64,000 nt of DNA from NCBI RefSeq assembly GCF_051513965.1, contig NZ_CP195847.1:2976001-3040000 (forward strand). The letters are read 5' to 3'. Both the position numbers and the translations under genes were made by a program. The notes beneath the pieces are model-generated. The model saw only the letters and a list, made by a program, of their open reading frames with translations, had not been told where the DNA came from and made no database searches. Below, one piece after another: positions 49,883-59,327 of this stretch (position 1 is the stretch's first letter; every line of letters starts with the position of its first letter). Source of the stretch: Paramicrobacterium sp051513965 (GTDB lineage: Bacteria; Actinomycetota; Actinomycetes; Actinomycetales; Microbacteriaceae).

Positions 49883-50937
49883 AGTCTGCCCTTTCTGAGG
49901 ATGACGATGAGGAACACGGTGCCGCCGACGATCTCGATGATGATCGAGACCACGCCCTGCGCATAGAAGACGTTCTTCATGATGAACGATGCGCCAGCGA
50001 GCGTGACGAAGCCCGTGAGAGCGGCGACCGGGAAGACGCAGTGATGGTCGTAGGTGTCGGCGAACTGGTATGCGAGCGTCGCGACGAGGAAGCCGAGGAA
50101 CGTCATGGGGCCCACGAGTGCCGTAGACACCGCCATGAGCACAGAGACGAAGAAGAGTGTCTTCATCGTCTCGAACCGGTGGTTCATACCGAGATTGATC
50201 GTCGCCTCACGACCGAGAGCGAGGATGTTGAGGCGCCTCGCCTGGAAGATGAGTGCGCCCCCGGCGATGACGCAGAGCGGGATTGCGAGAGGGAAATAGG
50301 CGGGATCAGCGTTGGCGACAGAGCCGAAGAGTCGTGCGGTGAGAATGTCGAACTCGCTCGGCGAGAGCAGACGCTGCATGAACGTCGAGATCGCGCCCAG
50401 TCCCCCACCGAGGATGATGCCGATCAGCAGCATGACCTGCATGTTTGCGTACTTGCCCGAGAGAAGCCAACCGTAGAGCAGCAGCGAGAGGCCCACCATG
50501 AGGACGACCTGCAGAGCGAACTGCGGCACACCGGTGACTGCCGTGATGCCTGCGGCACCGAGTGTGTAGACGGCTGCTGTCTGGACTGCGATGTACAGCG
50601 ATTCGAAGCCCATGATCGACGGTGTGATGATGCGGTTGTTCGTGACCGTCTGGAAGCTGACCGTCGCGATCGCCTGGCAGAAAGCGACGATCGCCATGAC
50701 GACGATCCGTGTCGATCTCAGCTCGGTGATGCGCCAGAAACCGTCGGTGCCGAAGGGCAGAGGGTTGTCCCAGACCAGCAGACCGACTGCGAAGACCAGT
50801 GCCAGTACGATCAGCAGGCCGAGGACGAGGACGTAGCGGCGCCGTGCGCGGGCCGTTGGGAATGCGCCCGCACTCACACGAGGTGTCGTGCGAGGCCCAG
50901 AGCCGGTGTCCGTTCCGATCATGATGCGGTCAGCCAT
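49879..50937 (-). CDS. Iron-siderophore ABC transporter permease (YclO-like)
   Basis: A 352-residue FecCD-type permease with nine to ten spans (RITELRSTRIVVMAIVAFCQ near the start; FLGFLVATLAYQFADTYDHH near the end). The N-terminal ~35 residues are a hydrophilic extension. Overlaps the preceding permease by eight bases and the ATPase by four, so it works as a heterodimer with its neighbour. Confidence 0.88.
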   Translation of the reverse strand: MADRIMIGTDTGSGPRTTPRVSAGAFPTARARRRYVLVLGLLIVLALVFAVGLLVWDNPLPFGTDGFWRITELRSTRIVVMAIVAFCQAIATVSFQTVTNNRIITPSIMGFESLYIAVQTAAVYTLGAAGITAVTGVPQFALQVVLMVGLSLLLYGWLLSGKYANMQVMLLIGIILGGGLGAISTFMQRLLSPSEFDILTARLFGSVANADPAYFPLAIPLCVIAGGALIFQARRLNILALGREATINLGMNHRFETMKTLFFVSVLMAVSTALVGPMTFLGFLVATLAYQFADTYDHHCVFPVAALTGFVTLAGASFIMKNVFYAQGVVSIIIEIVGGTVFLIVILRKGRL

Positions 50938-51922
50938 GACGACGCTGCCTCAGAAGCAGTGCGATGAAGACGACTGCCCCGACGACGCCGAGGATCAGCG
51001 AGACGGGAACCTCGAATGGCGCGATGATCGTGCGTCCGACGAGATCGCAGGCCACCACGATAGCGATGCCCAGGAGACACACCCACGGCAGGTTGCTGCG
51101 CAGGTCGTCACCGCGGATCATCGAGACGATGTTCGGAACTATCAGCCCGAGGAAGGGCAAGTTTCCGACGACGACAGTGACGACGCCAGTTGCGATCGCA
51201 ATCAGCCCGGTGCCGAGCAGCACAATACGGTTGTAGTTGACGCCGACGTTTGTGGAGATCTCCTCTCCCAGCCCCGCGACCGTGAACCGGTCGGCCACGA
51301 TGAAGACGATCACACCGACGATGGCAACAATCCACAGAAACTCATACTGACCGCGCATCACAGAGGTGAAGCTTCCGGCGAACCAGATGCCGAGGTTCTG
51401 AAGCATGTCGGTCTGAAGAGCGACAAACGTCGAGATCGACCCGACGACGGCGCCGAGCATGATTCCGACGATCGGAACGATGAGGGACGACCGGAGGGAG
51501 ACTCTGCGGAGGAACAGAAAGAAGATCATCGTTCCGACGAATGCGGCGACGATGGCTCCCAGCATCCGTGTCGCAATGCCGGCTTGGGGCAGCAGGATCA
51601 TCACGGCGAGCAGACCGAGTCCGGCCCACTCAGTTGTGCCGGTGGTCGTCGGCTCGACAAAGCGGTTCTGTGTCAGCAGCTGCATGATGAGACCCGACAT
51701 CGCCATCGCGGCGCCAGCGAGCACCAGGGCGATTGTGCGAGGAACTCGGGTGATGGCGAACATGGCAGCGCCGTCGTCTGCGCCCACCACGTCGTACACC
51801 CCGGTGAAGAGTGAGACGACGAGGAGAGCACCGACGACGGCGATGCCGATGAGCAGCTTGACGTCGAAGAGACGTCGTGACCGGCGGTCAGCTGCGGATG
51901 CTGGTGGTGAGGTGCGTGTCAT
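50930..51922 (-). CDS. Iron-siderophore ABC transporter permease (YclN-like)
   Basis: A 330-residue FecCD permease. VPRTIALVLAGAAMAMSGLI, NRFVEPTTTGTTEWAGLG and NLPFLGLIVPNIVSMIRGDD are the standard blocks, the last being the contact with the ATPase. It forms the membrane channel with the following gene. It starts 64 bases after the binding-protein gene. Confidence 0.88.
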   Translation of the reverse strand: MTRTSPPASAADRRSRRLFDVKLLIGIAVVGALLVVSLFTGVYDVVGADDGAAMFAITRVPRTIALVLAGAAMAMSGLIMQLLTQNRFVEPTTTGTTEWAGLGLLAVMILLPQAGIATRMLGAIVAAFVGTMIFFLFLRRVSLRSSLIVPIVGIMLGAVVGSISTFVALQTDMLQNLGIWFAGSFTSVMRGQYEFLWIVAIVGVIVFIVADRFTVAGLGEEISTNVGVNYNRIVLLGTGLIAIATGVVTVVVGNLPFLGLIVPNIVSMIRGDDLRSNLPWVCLLGIAIVVACDLVGRTIIAPFEVPVSLILGVVGAVVFIALLLRQRRHG

Positions 51923-51986
51923 GAATGTGATGACCGGCTGCGCACCGTCCGGATCTGTGAACCCGACGGTGTGCGGTCAGAGGAGA

Positions 51987-52973
51987 TCAGTTCGCTGCCT
52001 CCAGGGCATCGGCGAATGCGTTGAAGAATTCGGTGTACGTCTGGATGCCTTCATTTGTGTACGTGTCTGCAGGCAGGTAGACGATGTTGTCGTTCTTCAC
52101 AGCGTTGACCGAGGCCAGTGCTTCAGACGACTCGAGAACGTCGCTTGCCGGCTCGTACTCGGGGTCATCTGCCGAGATAGCGGCGTCGCGGTCCATGACG
52201 AGCATCCAGTCAGGGTTCGAGTCGGCGATCGCCTCGACGGAGATGTCGTCGCCCTGGTGGTCGTCACTGGCGTCGTCAACCTCAAGTGCAGGCGTCAGAC
52301 CGAGAATGTCGAACACCGGGCCGAGAGTGCGACCGTTGCCGGGTGCAACGTAGCCGATCTCGCCGCCGGAAGTGATGACGCCCATGACCGAATCAGCCGA
52401 GTCGTAGGCCGCCTTAGCGCGTTCGATAGCGGCATCCAGTGCATCGTTGAGCTTCTTCGCTTCGTCCTGCTTGCCGAAGATCTCGCCGAGAACGGTCGTC
52501 TGGCGCTTGAGCTCTTCGTCGAACGGCTCACCCTCACGCGGGTCGAGCTCGAGAACAGTCGCATCGGGCACGAGCTCGGTGAAGTCGTCGTGGTACTGAG
52601 TGAAGCGCTGTCCGTTGACGATCAGGTCAGGGTCTGCGGCGACGACGGCCTCGAGGTCGGGCTCGCGGTGCGTTCCGAGATCGATGATCGAGTCATCCTC
52701 GGTGTAGGGAATCGTCGAGGGCATGAGTGACACTGCGGCTGCGCTGAGTTCGATCCCCCACGAGGAGAGCGTTTCGAACGTGCGGTTGTCGGTCGCGACA
52801 ACAGATTTGGGTGGCGACGGAATCGTCTGGGTGCCGTTGTTGTCTTCGACAGTAACCGTCTTGGCTTCGTCTGCTGCGTCGGAGGCCGCGTCAGAAGTCT
52901 GAGCGCTGCAGGCAGTCAGTGCGAGAGCGGCGGCACCGATGAGGGCTACCGCGCGAAGGCGTGAGTGTGCCAT
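51987..52973 (-). CDS. Iron-siderophore substrate-binding lipoprotein (YclQ-like)
   Basis: A 328-residue protein with a lipoprotein signal (LIGAAALALTACSA, Cys near residue 21). The class III binding fold opens with VTVEDNNGTQTIPSPPKSVV. DLGTHREPDLEAVVAADPDL, GYVAPGNGRTLGPVFDILGL and NPDWMLVMDRDAAI follow YclQ/CeuE-type catecholate siderophore receptors. ATG 52973 with AAAGGA upstream is preferred to 53030, which would overlap the iron box. First gene of an iron-regulated operon. Confidence 0.9.
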   Translation of the reverse strand: MAHSRLRAVALIGAAALALTACSAQTSDAASDAADEAKTVTVEDNNGTQTIPSPPKSVVATDNRTFETLSSWGIELSAAAVSLMPSTIPYTEDDSIIDLGTHREPDLEAVVAADPDLIVNGQRFTQYHDDFTELVPDATVLELDPREGEPFDEELKRQTTVLGEIFGKQDEAKKLNDALDAAIERAKAAYDSADSVMGVITSGGEIGYVAPGNGRTLGPVFDILGLTPALEVDDASDDHQGDDISVEAIADSNPDWMLVMDRDAAISADDPEYEPASDVLESSEALASVNAVKNDNIVYLPADTYTNEGIQTYTEFFNAFADALEAAN

Positions 52974-53030
52974 GGTGTCCTTTGCGTTTTCAGGAAGTGA
53001 TGTGGTCGGAGAAGAGCTCTTCCGATGCAA

Positions 53031-53045
53031 AGGTTAGCCTAACCT
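53031..53045. promoter_or_regulatory. DtxR/IdeR iron box
   Basis: AGGTTAGCCTAACCT is a perfect 7-bp inverted repeat around one base. Its 19-base context AAAGGTTAGCCTAACCTAC agrees closely with the known actinobacterial consensus TTAGGTTAGCCTAACCTAA. It lies 58-72 bases before the binding-protein start. Iron-loaded DtxR/IdeR should repress the importer. Confidence 0.85.
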
Positions 53046-53194
53046 ACACGCTGTTCCGCAAGGTGTTACTTCTGCCACAGGCAGAATTAGTGGTAATTTC
53101 GCCGCGGATCATTCGTAGATGTATTCGATATTCAGTTATCCACATTCGACTGGTCTCTCGAATATATGTCGGTGGTATGTGGTGAAATCTATAC

Positions 53195-54904
53195 ATGGAT
53201 GATTTCAGAGAACCACCGCCGGATGCGGGAGATTGGTGGCCTGCGGAGCCTTCAGGAGAACAGCGGTCGGACGAGTTTTTCGACGATGCCACTCACGGTC
53301 CAGTGGACCGACGTTCGAATGATGACATCGTGAACGAGACGCCTGACAGTGACGATCCGGCACGAGCTGACGGGGCCGTTGGAAAGCGCGACCGCACAGG
53401 GCCTCCGGACGGGACGGAGTCTGCGAACGGTGTAGAACCTTCGGACAGCACGCAATCTGCGGAGGGTTCCGAGCTTGCCGATGCCGATGCTTCTGCCTCT
53501 GACGCACTCGGTGGCTCGCCGGCCGAGGTTGCTGCGAAAGAACTGCTGACGCATCTTGACGGCATCGTTGACGATACTCGTGCGGTTGCTGTGCGTGAGG
53601 CAGGTCGACTTCGACACGTCTATGAGATGCTCCAGACCGCGTTGGAGCATCCCGATATCTTCGTCGCGCTCTCCGAGGGCACAACTCGTGGAGATCTGAC
53701 CAATGAGCAGGAGGAATGGGTCCGTTCCTCGCTCGCTCAGGAGATCGGCGCTGCGATCCGCGTGACGAAAGGGCAGGCGATCACCTTCATGCACAATGCT
53801 GAGACACTGCACGAGAAACTTCCCGCCACTCTGGATGCCCTGACATCCGGAGCGATCTCGCTCAGGCACGCGCACACGATGATCAAGCAGTCCGCTGGGC
53901 TGACCACGAACGAGTCAGCTGAGCTTGAGGAGAAAGTGCTGGAAAAAGCCCTCCGCATGTCGCCATCACAGTTTCGTGCCGCAACTGTGAGAGCGCGCGA
54001 GAGCATGTTTCCAGAGACCATTGAGGAGCGCACGAGAACGGCAGAAGAAGAGCGCTACGTGGAATGCACGGGAGAAGCAGACGGAATGGCCCATCTGCAC
54101 ATCTTCGGCTCGGCAGTGGTTCTGCAGAGCGTCTGCAATGCTGCAAAGAACACTGCGAGAGCGTTGAAGGCTGCGGGCGACAGACGAACACAGACTCAGA
54201 TCGAGACGGATGCCCTCATCGATGCTGTTCTGCTCGGCTTCACTGCGGATCAGGCGCCCGGTGTCGATGCAGAGGGACGCGGAGCTGACCGTCTCAGCCA
54301 CATTCGGCCGACTGTGCACGTCACGGTTCCCGTCATGACTCTTCTCGGTCACGAGGACACGCCAGGAACACTGGATGGGTACGGTCCGATCACCCCAGAG
54401 ACTGCCCGCCATCTTGCGTCCCAAGCCCCGTCGTTCACTCGTCTGCTGACGCACCCGGAGACCGGGGCGGTCCTCTCGGTGGGCCGTGACAGCTACAGTG
54501 TTCCGGCAGACCTCAAGAGAGCGATTGAGCTCAGAGACGAGACCTGCACGGGCATCGGCTGCAACACCCCGGCCAACATCTGTGACTTGGATCACCGGAT
54601 CGACTGGCAGCACGGTGGAGAAACCTCCTTCTCCAATGTGGCGGCCCTCTGCGAAGGCCACCACATGCTGAAGCACAACACGAGATGGAAGATCCACGTC
54701 GAGAACGGCGAGATCGTCTGGACGTCTCCGCTCGGCCGCTCGTATGCGGTCCCACAGCCCAGTAACGTCCAGTTCGTTTCCACCGAGGATGAGAGCAAGA
54801 CTCCCGACGGTCGTGGAACACGAAAGCGAGGACCGCGAAAGGCAAAAGCAGGAGAGCTGCGAACGACGCCGATACCCGAGTACCCAGAACACCCGAAGTT
54901 CTGA
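53195..54904 (+). CDS. DUF222 HNH endonuclease family protein
   Basis: A 569-residue protein. The first ~100 residues are acidic, Ser/Asp-rich and likely disordered. DUF222 spans about 110-380, and the HNH nuclease motif is CNTPANICDLDHRIDWQHGG with GHHMLKH near residues 455-495, with both DH and H residues intact. Such 13E12-type proteins occur in many copies in actinobacteria and their role is not settled. The upstream 53046-53194 is AT-rich for this window and no clear ribosome-binding site precedes the ATG. Confidence 0.85.
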   Translation: MDDFREPPPDAGDWWPAEPSGEQRSDEFFDDATHGPVDRRSNDDIVNETPDSDDPARADGAVGKRDRTGPPDGTESANGVEPSDSTQSAEGSELADADASASDALGGSPAEVAAKELLTHLDGIVDDTRAVAVREAGRLRHVYEMLQTALEHPDIFVALSEGTTRGDLTNEQEEWVRSSLAQEIGAAIRVTKGQAITFMHNAETLHEKLPATLDALTSGAISLRHAHTMIKQSAGLTTNESAELEEKVLEKALRMSPSQFRAATVRARESMFPETIEERTRTAEEERYVECTGEADGMAHLHIFGSAVVLQSVCNAAKNTARALKAAGDRRTQTQIETDALIDAVLLGFTADQAPGVDAEGRGADRLSHIRPTVHVTVPVMTLLGHEDTPGTLDGYGPITPETARHLASQAPSFTRLLTHPETGAVLSVGRDSYSVPADLKRAIELRDETCTGIGCNTPANICDLDHRIDWQHGGETSFSNVAALCEGHHMLKHNTRWKIHVENGEIVWTSPLGRSYAVPQPSNVQFVSTEDESKTPDGRGTRKRGPRKAKAGELRTTPIPEYPEHPKF

Positions 54905-55002
54905 GTGACGCTTGTCTCTCAACTGGATACTGCTGTCAGAAGCAGGTGACTTTTAGCTTCTGCCGACATTGAGTGGCGTATGTCTCAACTGGAGGCTGCT
55001 GT
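54903..55002. repeat. Imperfect direct repeat and hairpin after HNH gene
   Basis: GAGTGACGCTTGTCTCTCAA with CTGGATACTGCTGT (54903-54936) recurs as GAGTGGCGTATGTCTCAACT with GGAGGCTGCTGT (54971-55002). Between them CAGAAGC (54937-54943) pairs with GCTTCTG (54956-54962), a short hairpin that may end the HNH transcript. The rest of 54905-55110 shows no gene. Confidence 0.5.
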
Positions 55003-55110
55003 TTCACGGCGACCACATCATCACTGTGAGCCTGGCTTTAGCCGCTCCGAACCAGGCCCAGAGAGCGCTGCCCGTTCGATTCCCTTTCCAGGAGGAACTG
55101 CGCCCGGACT

Positions 55111-56268
55111 TTAGCGTGGGATAGAGATCCATTCACCGGATGCCGCAGAACGCTCAGCAGCATCCGCAATTCGGGCTGCCTCGACACCGTCCTGAACAGA
55201 CGGTGCCAACTGCTCCCCCGTCAGAACTGACTGCACAAATAGTGCAGCCTCGATTGCCTTCAGGTCATCAAAGCCCATACTTGTGCCGCCACCAGGCTGG
55301 AAGCGTCCGAACTCGCCCATCCCGGGACTCATGTACAGCGTCGAGTAACCGTAGTTCACGTCACTCCGAAGGCTGACCTGCAGTTCATTCAGACGCTGGA
55401 AGTCCCACCGAAGCGAACCGCCTGTGCCATACACCTCGATGACATACTCAGCACGCGGACCGATTGCGATACGACTCGACTCGAACGTCCCGATCGCCCC
55501 ATTGGAGAACTTCGCCAGCACAAGAGCGACGTCTTCGTTCTCGACAGGCTTCATCTCGCCGCCCGAAGCCTTGCTGAAGTGACTCGCATTCGCAGCAGTT
55601 GGCTTGGCACGCTCAGTAATGTACGTCCCCGACGTCGCTGAGACCGCATCGATGCCACCCACGATGTACTCGGCCAGATCGAAACCGTGCGACAGCAAGT
55701 CACCGAGCACTCCGGTTCCCGCACGCTCTTTCTCGAATCGCCACGTCAGCGCTCCCTCGGGGTCCGACGAGTAGTCAGCCAAGAACGACGTACGCACATT
55801 CGTGATCGTTCCGAGTTCCCCTGATGCCACAATCTCACGCGCACGCGCGATTGCCGGCGCATTCCGGTAGTTGAACCCCACTGCTGTGACGACACCCGCC
55901 TCAGCTGCAGCCCGCGCGATCTCTTCACTTTCAGCAAGAGTCCGTCCCATCGGCTTTTCGATCCAGAACGGCTTTCCCGCCTTCGCGGCCGCAACAGCAA
56001 ACTCACGATGAAGGAAGTTTGGCGCACAGATCGACACCACGTCGACATCCGGATCCGCGAGAACCTCACGGTAATCGGTCGTACTGCGTTCGAAGCCGAG
56101 CTGCGTCACCGCCTGCTCGGCAGCGGCTGCGACCGCATCCGCTGCGATCACCAGACGAGGAGCGACATCGAGTTCCGGATACCGCTCCGCGAGCGCCCGG
56201 TAGGACCGCGTGTGCAGCCTGCCCATCCAGCCGACACTGATGAGCCCCACACCGAGCGTCTTCGTCAT
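55111..56268 (-). CDS. Gfo/Idh/MocA oxidoreductase at end of iol operon
   Basis: A 385-residue enzyme: GVGLISVGWMGRLHTRSYRA at the start, EKPMGRTLAESE near 98, GFNYRNAPAIARA, LGDLLSHGFDLAEYIVGG with the conserved histidine. It is last gene in a minus operon and overlaps iolH by four bases. The Corynebacterium glutamicum iol cluster, from memory, also ends with such an enzyme. Probably acts on an inositol isomer or inosose. Confidence 0.87.
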   Translation of the reverse strand: MTKTLGVGLISVGWMGRLHTRSYRALAERYPELDVAPRLVIAADAVAAAAEQAVTQLGFERSTTDYREVLADPDVDVVSICAPNFLHREFAVAAAKAGKPFWIEKPMGRTLAESEEIARAAAEAGVVTAVGFNYRNAPAIARAREIVASGELGTITNVRTSFLADYSSDPEGALTWRFEKERAGTGVLGDLLSHGFDLAEYIVGGIDAVSATSGTYITERAKPTAANASHFSKASGGEMKPVENEDVALVLAKFSNGAIGTFESSRIAIGPRAEYVIEVYGTGGSLRWDFQRLNELQVSLRSDVNYGYSTLYMSPGMGEFGRFQPGGGTSMGFDDLKAIEAALFVQSVLTGEQLAPSVQDGVEAARIADAAERSAASGEWISIPR

Positions 56269-57143
56269 GCGCGTGCCTCCGAAATGAGCTGCTGAACCTT
56301 CTCACGCTGGTAGACACTGATCTCGTCCGCACGCTCGTCCTCGCCGAAGACGTTCGACACGATGAGGGCGTCCTCTCTGTCGAGATAACCGGTCTGCTGA
56401 AGCACTCCAAAGAGTTCCTGCCAGTCAACGTCGCCGTCTCCGATTGCCGAATGCTGGTGAATGCGGACCGCGTTGCCTGGCGGATTGCTGATGTACCGCA
56501 GACCGTGCGACCGGTTGTGATCAAAGCTGTCCGCCGTGTACACCGCACCCAGACTGTCACCGATCTCTGGCAGCAGTGTGACCGCCCGATCCCCGTAGTG
56601 GAACGTGTGCGAAGCGACGTACACAAATCCCACCTGCGATGTGTTCAGCCCACGGATGATCCGCCATGCCTCAAGACCGTCCTCAACGAAGTCGTCCGGA
56701 TGCGGGTCGATGTTCAGCGTAATGCCTTCACGCTCAAGCACCGGCACGAGCTGCTCCATCGACCGATAGAACCCCGCCTCGGAGTCCTCCTCGCGCTCAG
56801 GTCGACCCGAGAACTCAGTGTTCACCATCGGCACCTCGAGCTGCGAAGCGACCTCGATGTAGCGCCGCATGTTTCGAACAGCAGCCTCACGCTGCGGCTC
56901 GTCGGGCCACGCGATCCGCTGCACAGGCAGGATGGAGGTGATCGTCACACCGGCATCCCTCGCTCGCTTCTTGAGCTCGGCAATCATGCCGTCGTTCACC
57001 TTCGGATAGTGAAAATGTCGCCCGAAGTCCGGATTCGGCGTCAGCTGCAGATACTCGTAGCCGAGCCGCGCGACCAGATCAGGAAAGTCGAGCAGGTGCA
57101 CAGTCTCGTTATAAGGCGTCGGGTCAAGTGCAATCCGGACCAT
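56265..57143 (-). CDS. iolH: IolH, TIM-barrel protein of inositol catabolism
   Basis: A 292-residue xylose-isomerase-like barrel beginning MVRIALDPTPYN. NTEFSGRPE, IDPHPDDFVEDGLEAWRIIR and NPPGNAVRIHQHSAIGDGDV agree closely with C. glutamicum IolH as remembered. The exact reaction of IolH is not settled; an isomerase or aldolase role in the iol pathway is assumed. It follows iolG after a 152-base gap and is coupled by ATGA to the last Gfo/Idh gene. Confidence 0.85.
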   Translation of the reverse strand: MVRIALDPTPYNETVHLLDFPDLVARLGYEYLQLTPNPDFGRHFHYPKVNDGMIAELKKRARDAGVTITSILPVQRIAWPDEPQREAAVRNMRRYIEVASQLEVPMVNTEFSGRPEREEDSEAGFYRSMEQLVPVLEREGITLNIDPHPDDFVEDGLEAWRIIRGLNTSQVGFVYVASHTFHYGDRAVTLLPEIGDSLGAVYTADSFDHNRSHGLRYISNPPGNAVRIHQHSAIGDGDVDWQELFGVLQQTGYLDREDALIVSNVFGEDERADEISVYQREKVQQLISEARA

Positions 57144-57295
57144 GATGCTCCTTCGTCAGTCAGGTTTCGTCAGTCAGATGGGGTGAGGATGCCGCGACAC
57201 GTCGCGCGGCTCAAGCAAAGCGGCTGAAGCGAACTCGTCGCACTGCGTGGCTGCTCGCGGCAGGTCGCCCTCAGTGCGCCTCCCGCGAGCCGCAC

Positions 57296-58315
57296 TCACG
57301 CATAGAACGCAGGCCGCTCTTCATGTGGAATCTCGACGATGCCTCCCTCACGAAGCGCCTTCACTCCGGCCTCGCAGGCAAGCGCGACCTTGTAGCCGTC
57401 CCACGCATTCGGACCGTCGATGAGGTCACCACGGCGAACGGCGTCGATCCACCGCTGGATCTCACTGTCGTACGCATCCGCAAATCGGGTCGTGAAACTC
57501 GCGTGCTCACGCTGGAACACTCGCTCGTCCTGCCAACGCTGCAACCCGTTCGGCTGCCCGATTCGAGCCGTACCCTTCTCGAACACCGCTTCTGTCGCAA
57601 CCTGATAGCCAAATTGGATGCTGACATTCATCTCGACATCGACGAGAACGCCATTCTCCAACTCGATGATCACAAGGATCGGCTCACGCAGACGTTCGGG
57701 CGAGAGCGAGTTGCGTCGGGGAAACTTCACCTCGACGGTCTTCACGTCGCTGCCCGCAAGCCAAGGAGCGACATCGAACTCGTGCACGACGGAGTCCGTG
57801 ATCAGCATGTCCTGGTGATAGGCGTCCGGCACGTTGGGGTTTCGGTGCACACAGCGAAGCATGACGAGTTCACCGGCATCCTTCGATGTCACGAGATCGC
57901 GCAGCTGATCGTACTCACGATCGAAGCGCCGCATGAACCCCACCTGAATGTAGGGCCTGTCGAGCTTCTGCTCTGCGTCGAGAACCCGACGCGACGACTC
58001 CGGCTCCTGCGTGAGCGGCTTCTCACACAGAATCGGAAGCCGAGCGTCCAGCGCTGGCATGATCACCGGTTCGTGGAACTGCCCCGGTGTTGCGATGAGA
58101 ACCGCATCAGCCGCACCCACCTCGATCGCGTCTTCGATCGAGGCGAACGTCTGCGCCCCTGGCGCGTGTGCCGCTGCGGCCTCTGCCCGCGCAGCATCCG
58201 GTTCGACGATTGCCGAGACGACTGCCCCGCTGATGCGGTCTGTGATGCGCGAGATGTGGTCGGCACCCATCATTCCTGCGCCGACGACGGCGACGCGAAT
58301 GTCGTTCTGAGTCAT
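57296..58315 (-). CDS. iolG: Inositol 2-dehydrogenase
   Basis: A 339-residue NAD-dependent Gfo/Idh enzyme oxidising myo-inositol to scyllo-inosose, the first pathway step. GAGMMGADHISRI is the NAD motif, ILCEKPLT holds the catalytic-type lysine, GFMRRFDREY, and DSVVHEFDVAPWLAGS holds the histidine/aspartate pair. The match with actinobacterial IolG is strong. ATG 58315 has AAGGAG upstream. It lies 48 bases after iolE. Confidence 0.9.
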   Translation of the reverse strand: MTQNDIRVAVVGAGMMGADHISRITDRISGAVVSAIVEPDAARAEAAAAHAPGAQTFASIEDAIEVGAADAVLIATPGQFHEPVIMPALDARLPILCEKPLTQEPESSRRVLDAEQKLDRPYIQVGFMRRFDREYDQLRDLVTSKDAGELVMLRCVHRNPNVPDAYHQDMLITDSVVHEFDVAPWLAGSDVKTVEVKFPRRNSLSPERLREPILVIIELENGVLVDVEMNVSIQFGYQVATEAVFEKGTARIGQPNGLQRWQDERVFQREHASFTTRFADAYDSEIQRWIDAVRRGDLIDGPNAWDGYKVALACEAGVKALREGGIVEIPHEERPAFYA

Positions 58316-58363
58316 GAGTGTGCTCCTTGCAAGTTCTGTGGATGCTGCCATCGTGTGCGCTGA

Positions 58364-59272
58364 TCAGTCGATGCGTGCAGCCGAGGTGGACGCGAAGATG
58401 TGCTCACGCGTGCGCTGCGCGATGGGGAATGGGTGATCGACAGCACAGCCGTACATGTCCTGCTCGACAATGCCGAAGATGTTCGGATCGAGTGCGGCGA
58501 CCTTCTCGATGATCGGCGCCAGGGGCGGAACCCCGTTCGGCGGCTCCACCATGATTCCGTCGGAGACGGCATCCTTGAACGAGACGTCGTTCTTCAGCAC
58601 GTCGAACAGCTGCGTCTCGTCGACCTGCTTCAGATGCAGATACCCGACACGTGATGGATGCTCGTCGATGAGACGCAGGTTGTCTCCGCCGTAGTAGGCG
58701 AAGTGGCCCGTGTCGAGGCAGAGGTTCGTGTAGCGCTCGTCGGTCTCGGTGAGGAATCGCTCGACTTCCCGATAGGTTCCGATGTGGCTGTCAGCGTGCG
58801 AGTGGAACTGCTGCTTCATGCCGAACTCCTCGAGCAGCGCTTTGCCGAGCCGGTCGTGACCGGCCGCGAGCTTCGTCCACTGTTCGGCGTCGAGTGTGCG
58901 AGGCTCAAGTGCCTCACCCGTGGCGTCACTTCGCCACAGATCGGGAATCACGACGAGGTGCTCTGCGCCGAGCTTCGACGCGAGCCCTGCGACGGCGAGC
59001 GCCTGATCCCACGCCCGCTTCCACTGGTCGTCCCCCTTGTGGAAGCCCGTGAAGACCGTTCCCGCCGAGAGCTTCAGCCCGCGCTTCCCGAGTTCGTCCT
59101 CCAGTTGGCTCGGATCGGTCGGAAGGTAGCCGTACGGTCCGAGTTCGATCCACGTGTAGCCCGCCTCGACGACCTCGTCCAAGAACCGCTCCCACGGAAC
59201 CTGACCCGGGTCATCGGGAAACCAGACGCCCCACGAGTCGGGGGCTGTGCCGATGCGAATTCCGTTCGACAT
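58364..59272 (-). CDS. iolE: Myo-inosose-2 dehydratase
   Basis: A 302-residue TIM barrel that removes water from scyllo-inosose. IGTAPDSWGVWFPDD, WIELGPYGYLPTDP, LCLDTGHFAYYGGD and VEQDMYGC follow IolE. It lies 123 bases after iolD; that gap contains four tandem 16-base repeats. A paralog with about the same length lies at 43990. Confidence 0.9.
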   Translation of the reverse strand: MSNGIRIGTAPDSWGVWFPDDPGQVPWERFLDEVVEAGYTWIELGPYGYLPTDPSQLEDELGKRGLKLSAGTVFTGFHKGDDQWKRAWDQALAVAGLASKLGAEHLVVIPDLWRSDATGEALEPRTLDAEQWTKLAAGHDRLGKALLEEFGMKQQFHSHADSHIGTYREVERFLTETDERYTNLCLDTGHFAYYGGDNLRLIDEHPSRVGYLHLKQVDETQLFDVLKNDVSFKDAVSDGIMVEPPNGVPPLAPIIEKVAALDPNIFGIVEQDMYGCAVDHPFPIAQRTREHIFASTSAARID

Positions 59273-59327
59273 GTGAATGTCGTCCTCTCTGACGTTTGGT
59301 TGCGTGTCTGCGTTATGTCGGTGTGTC

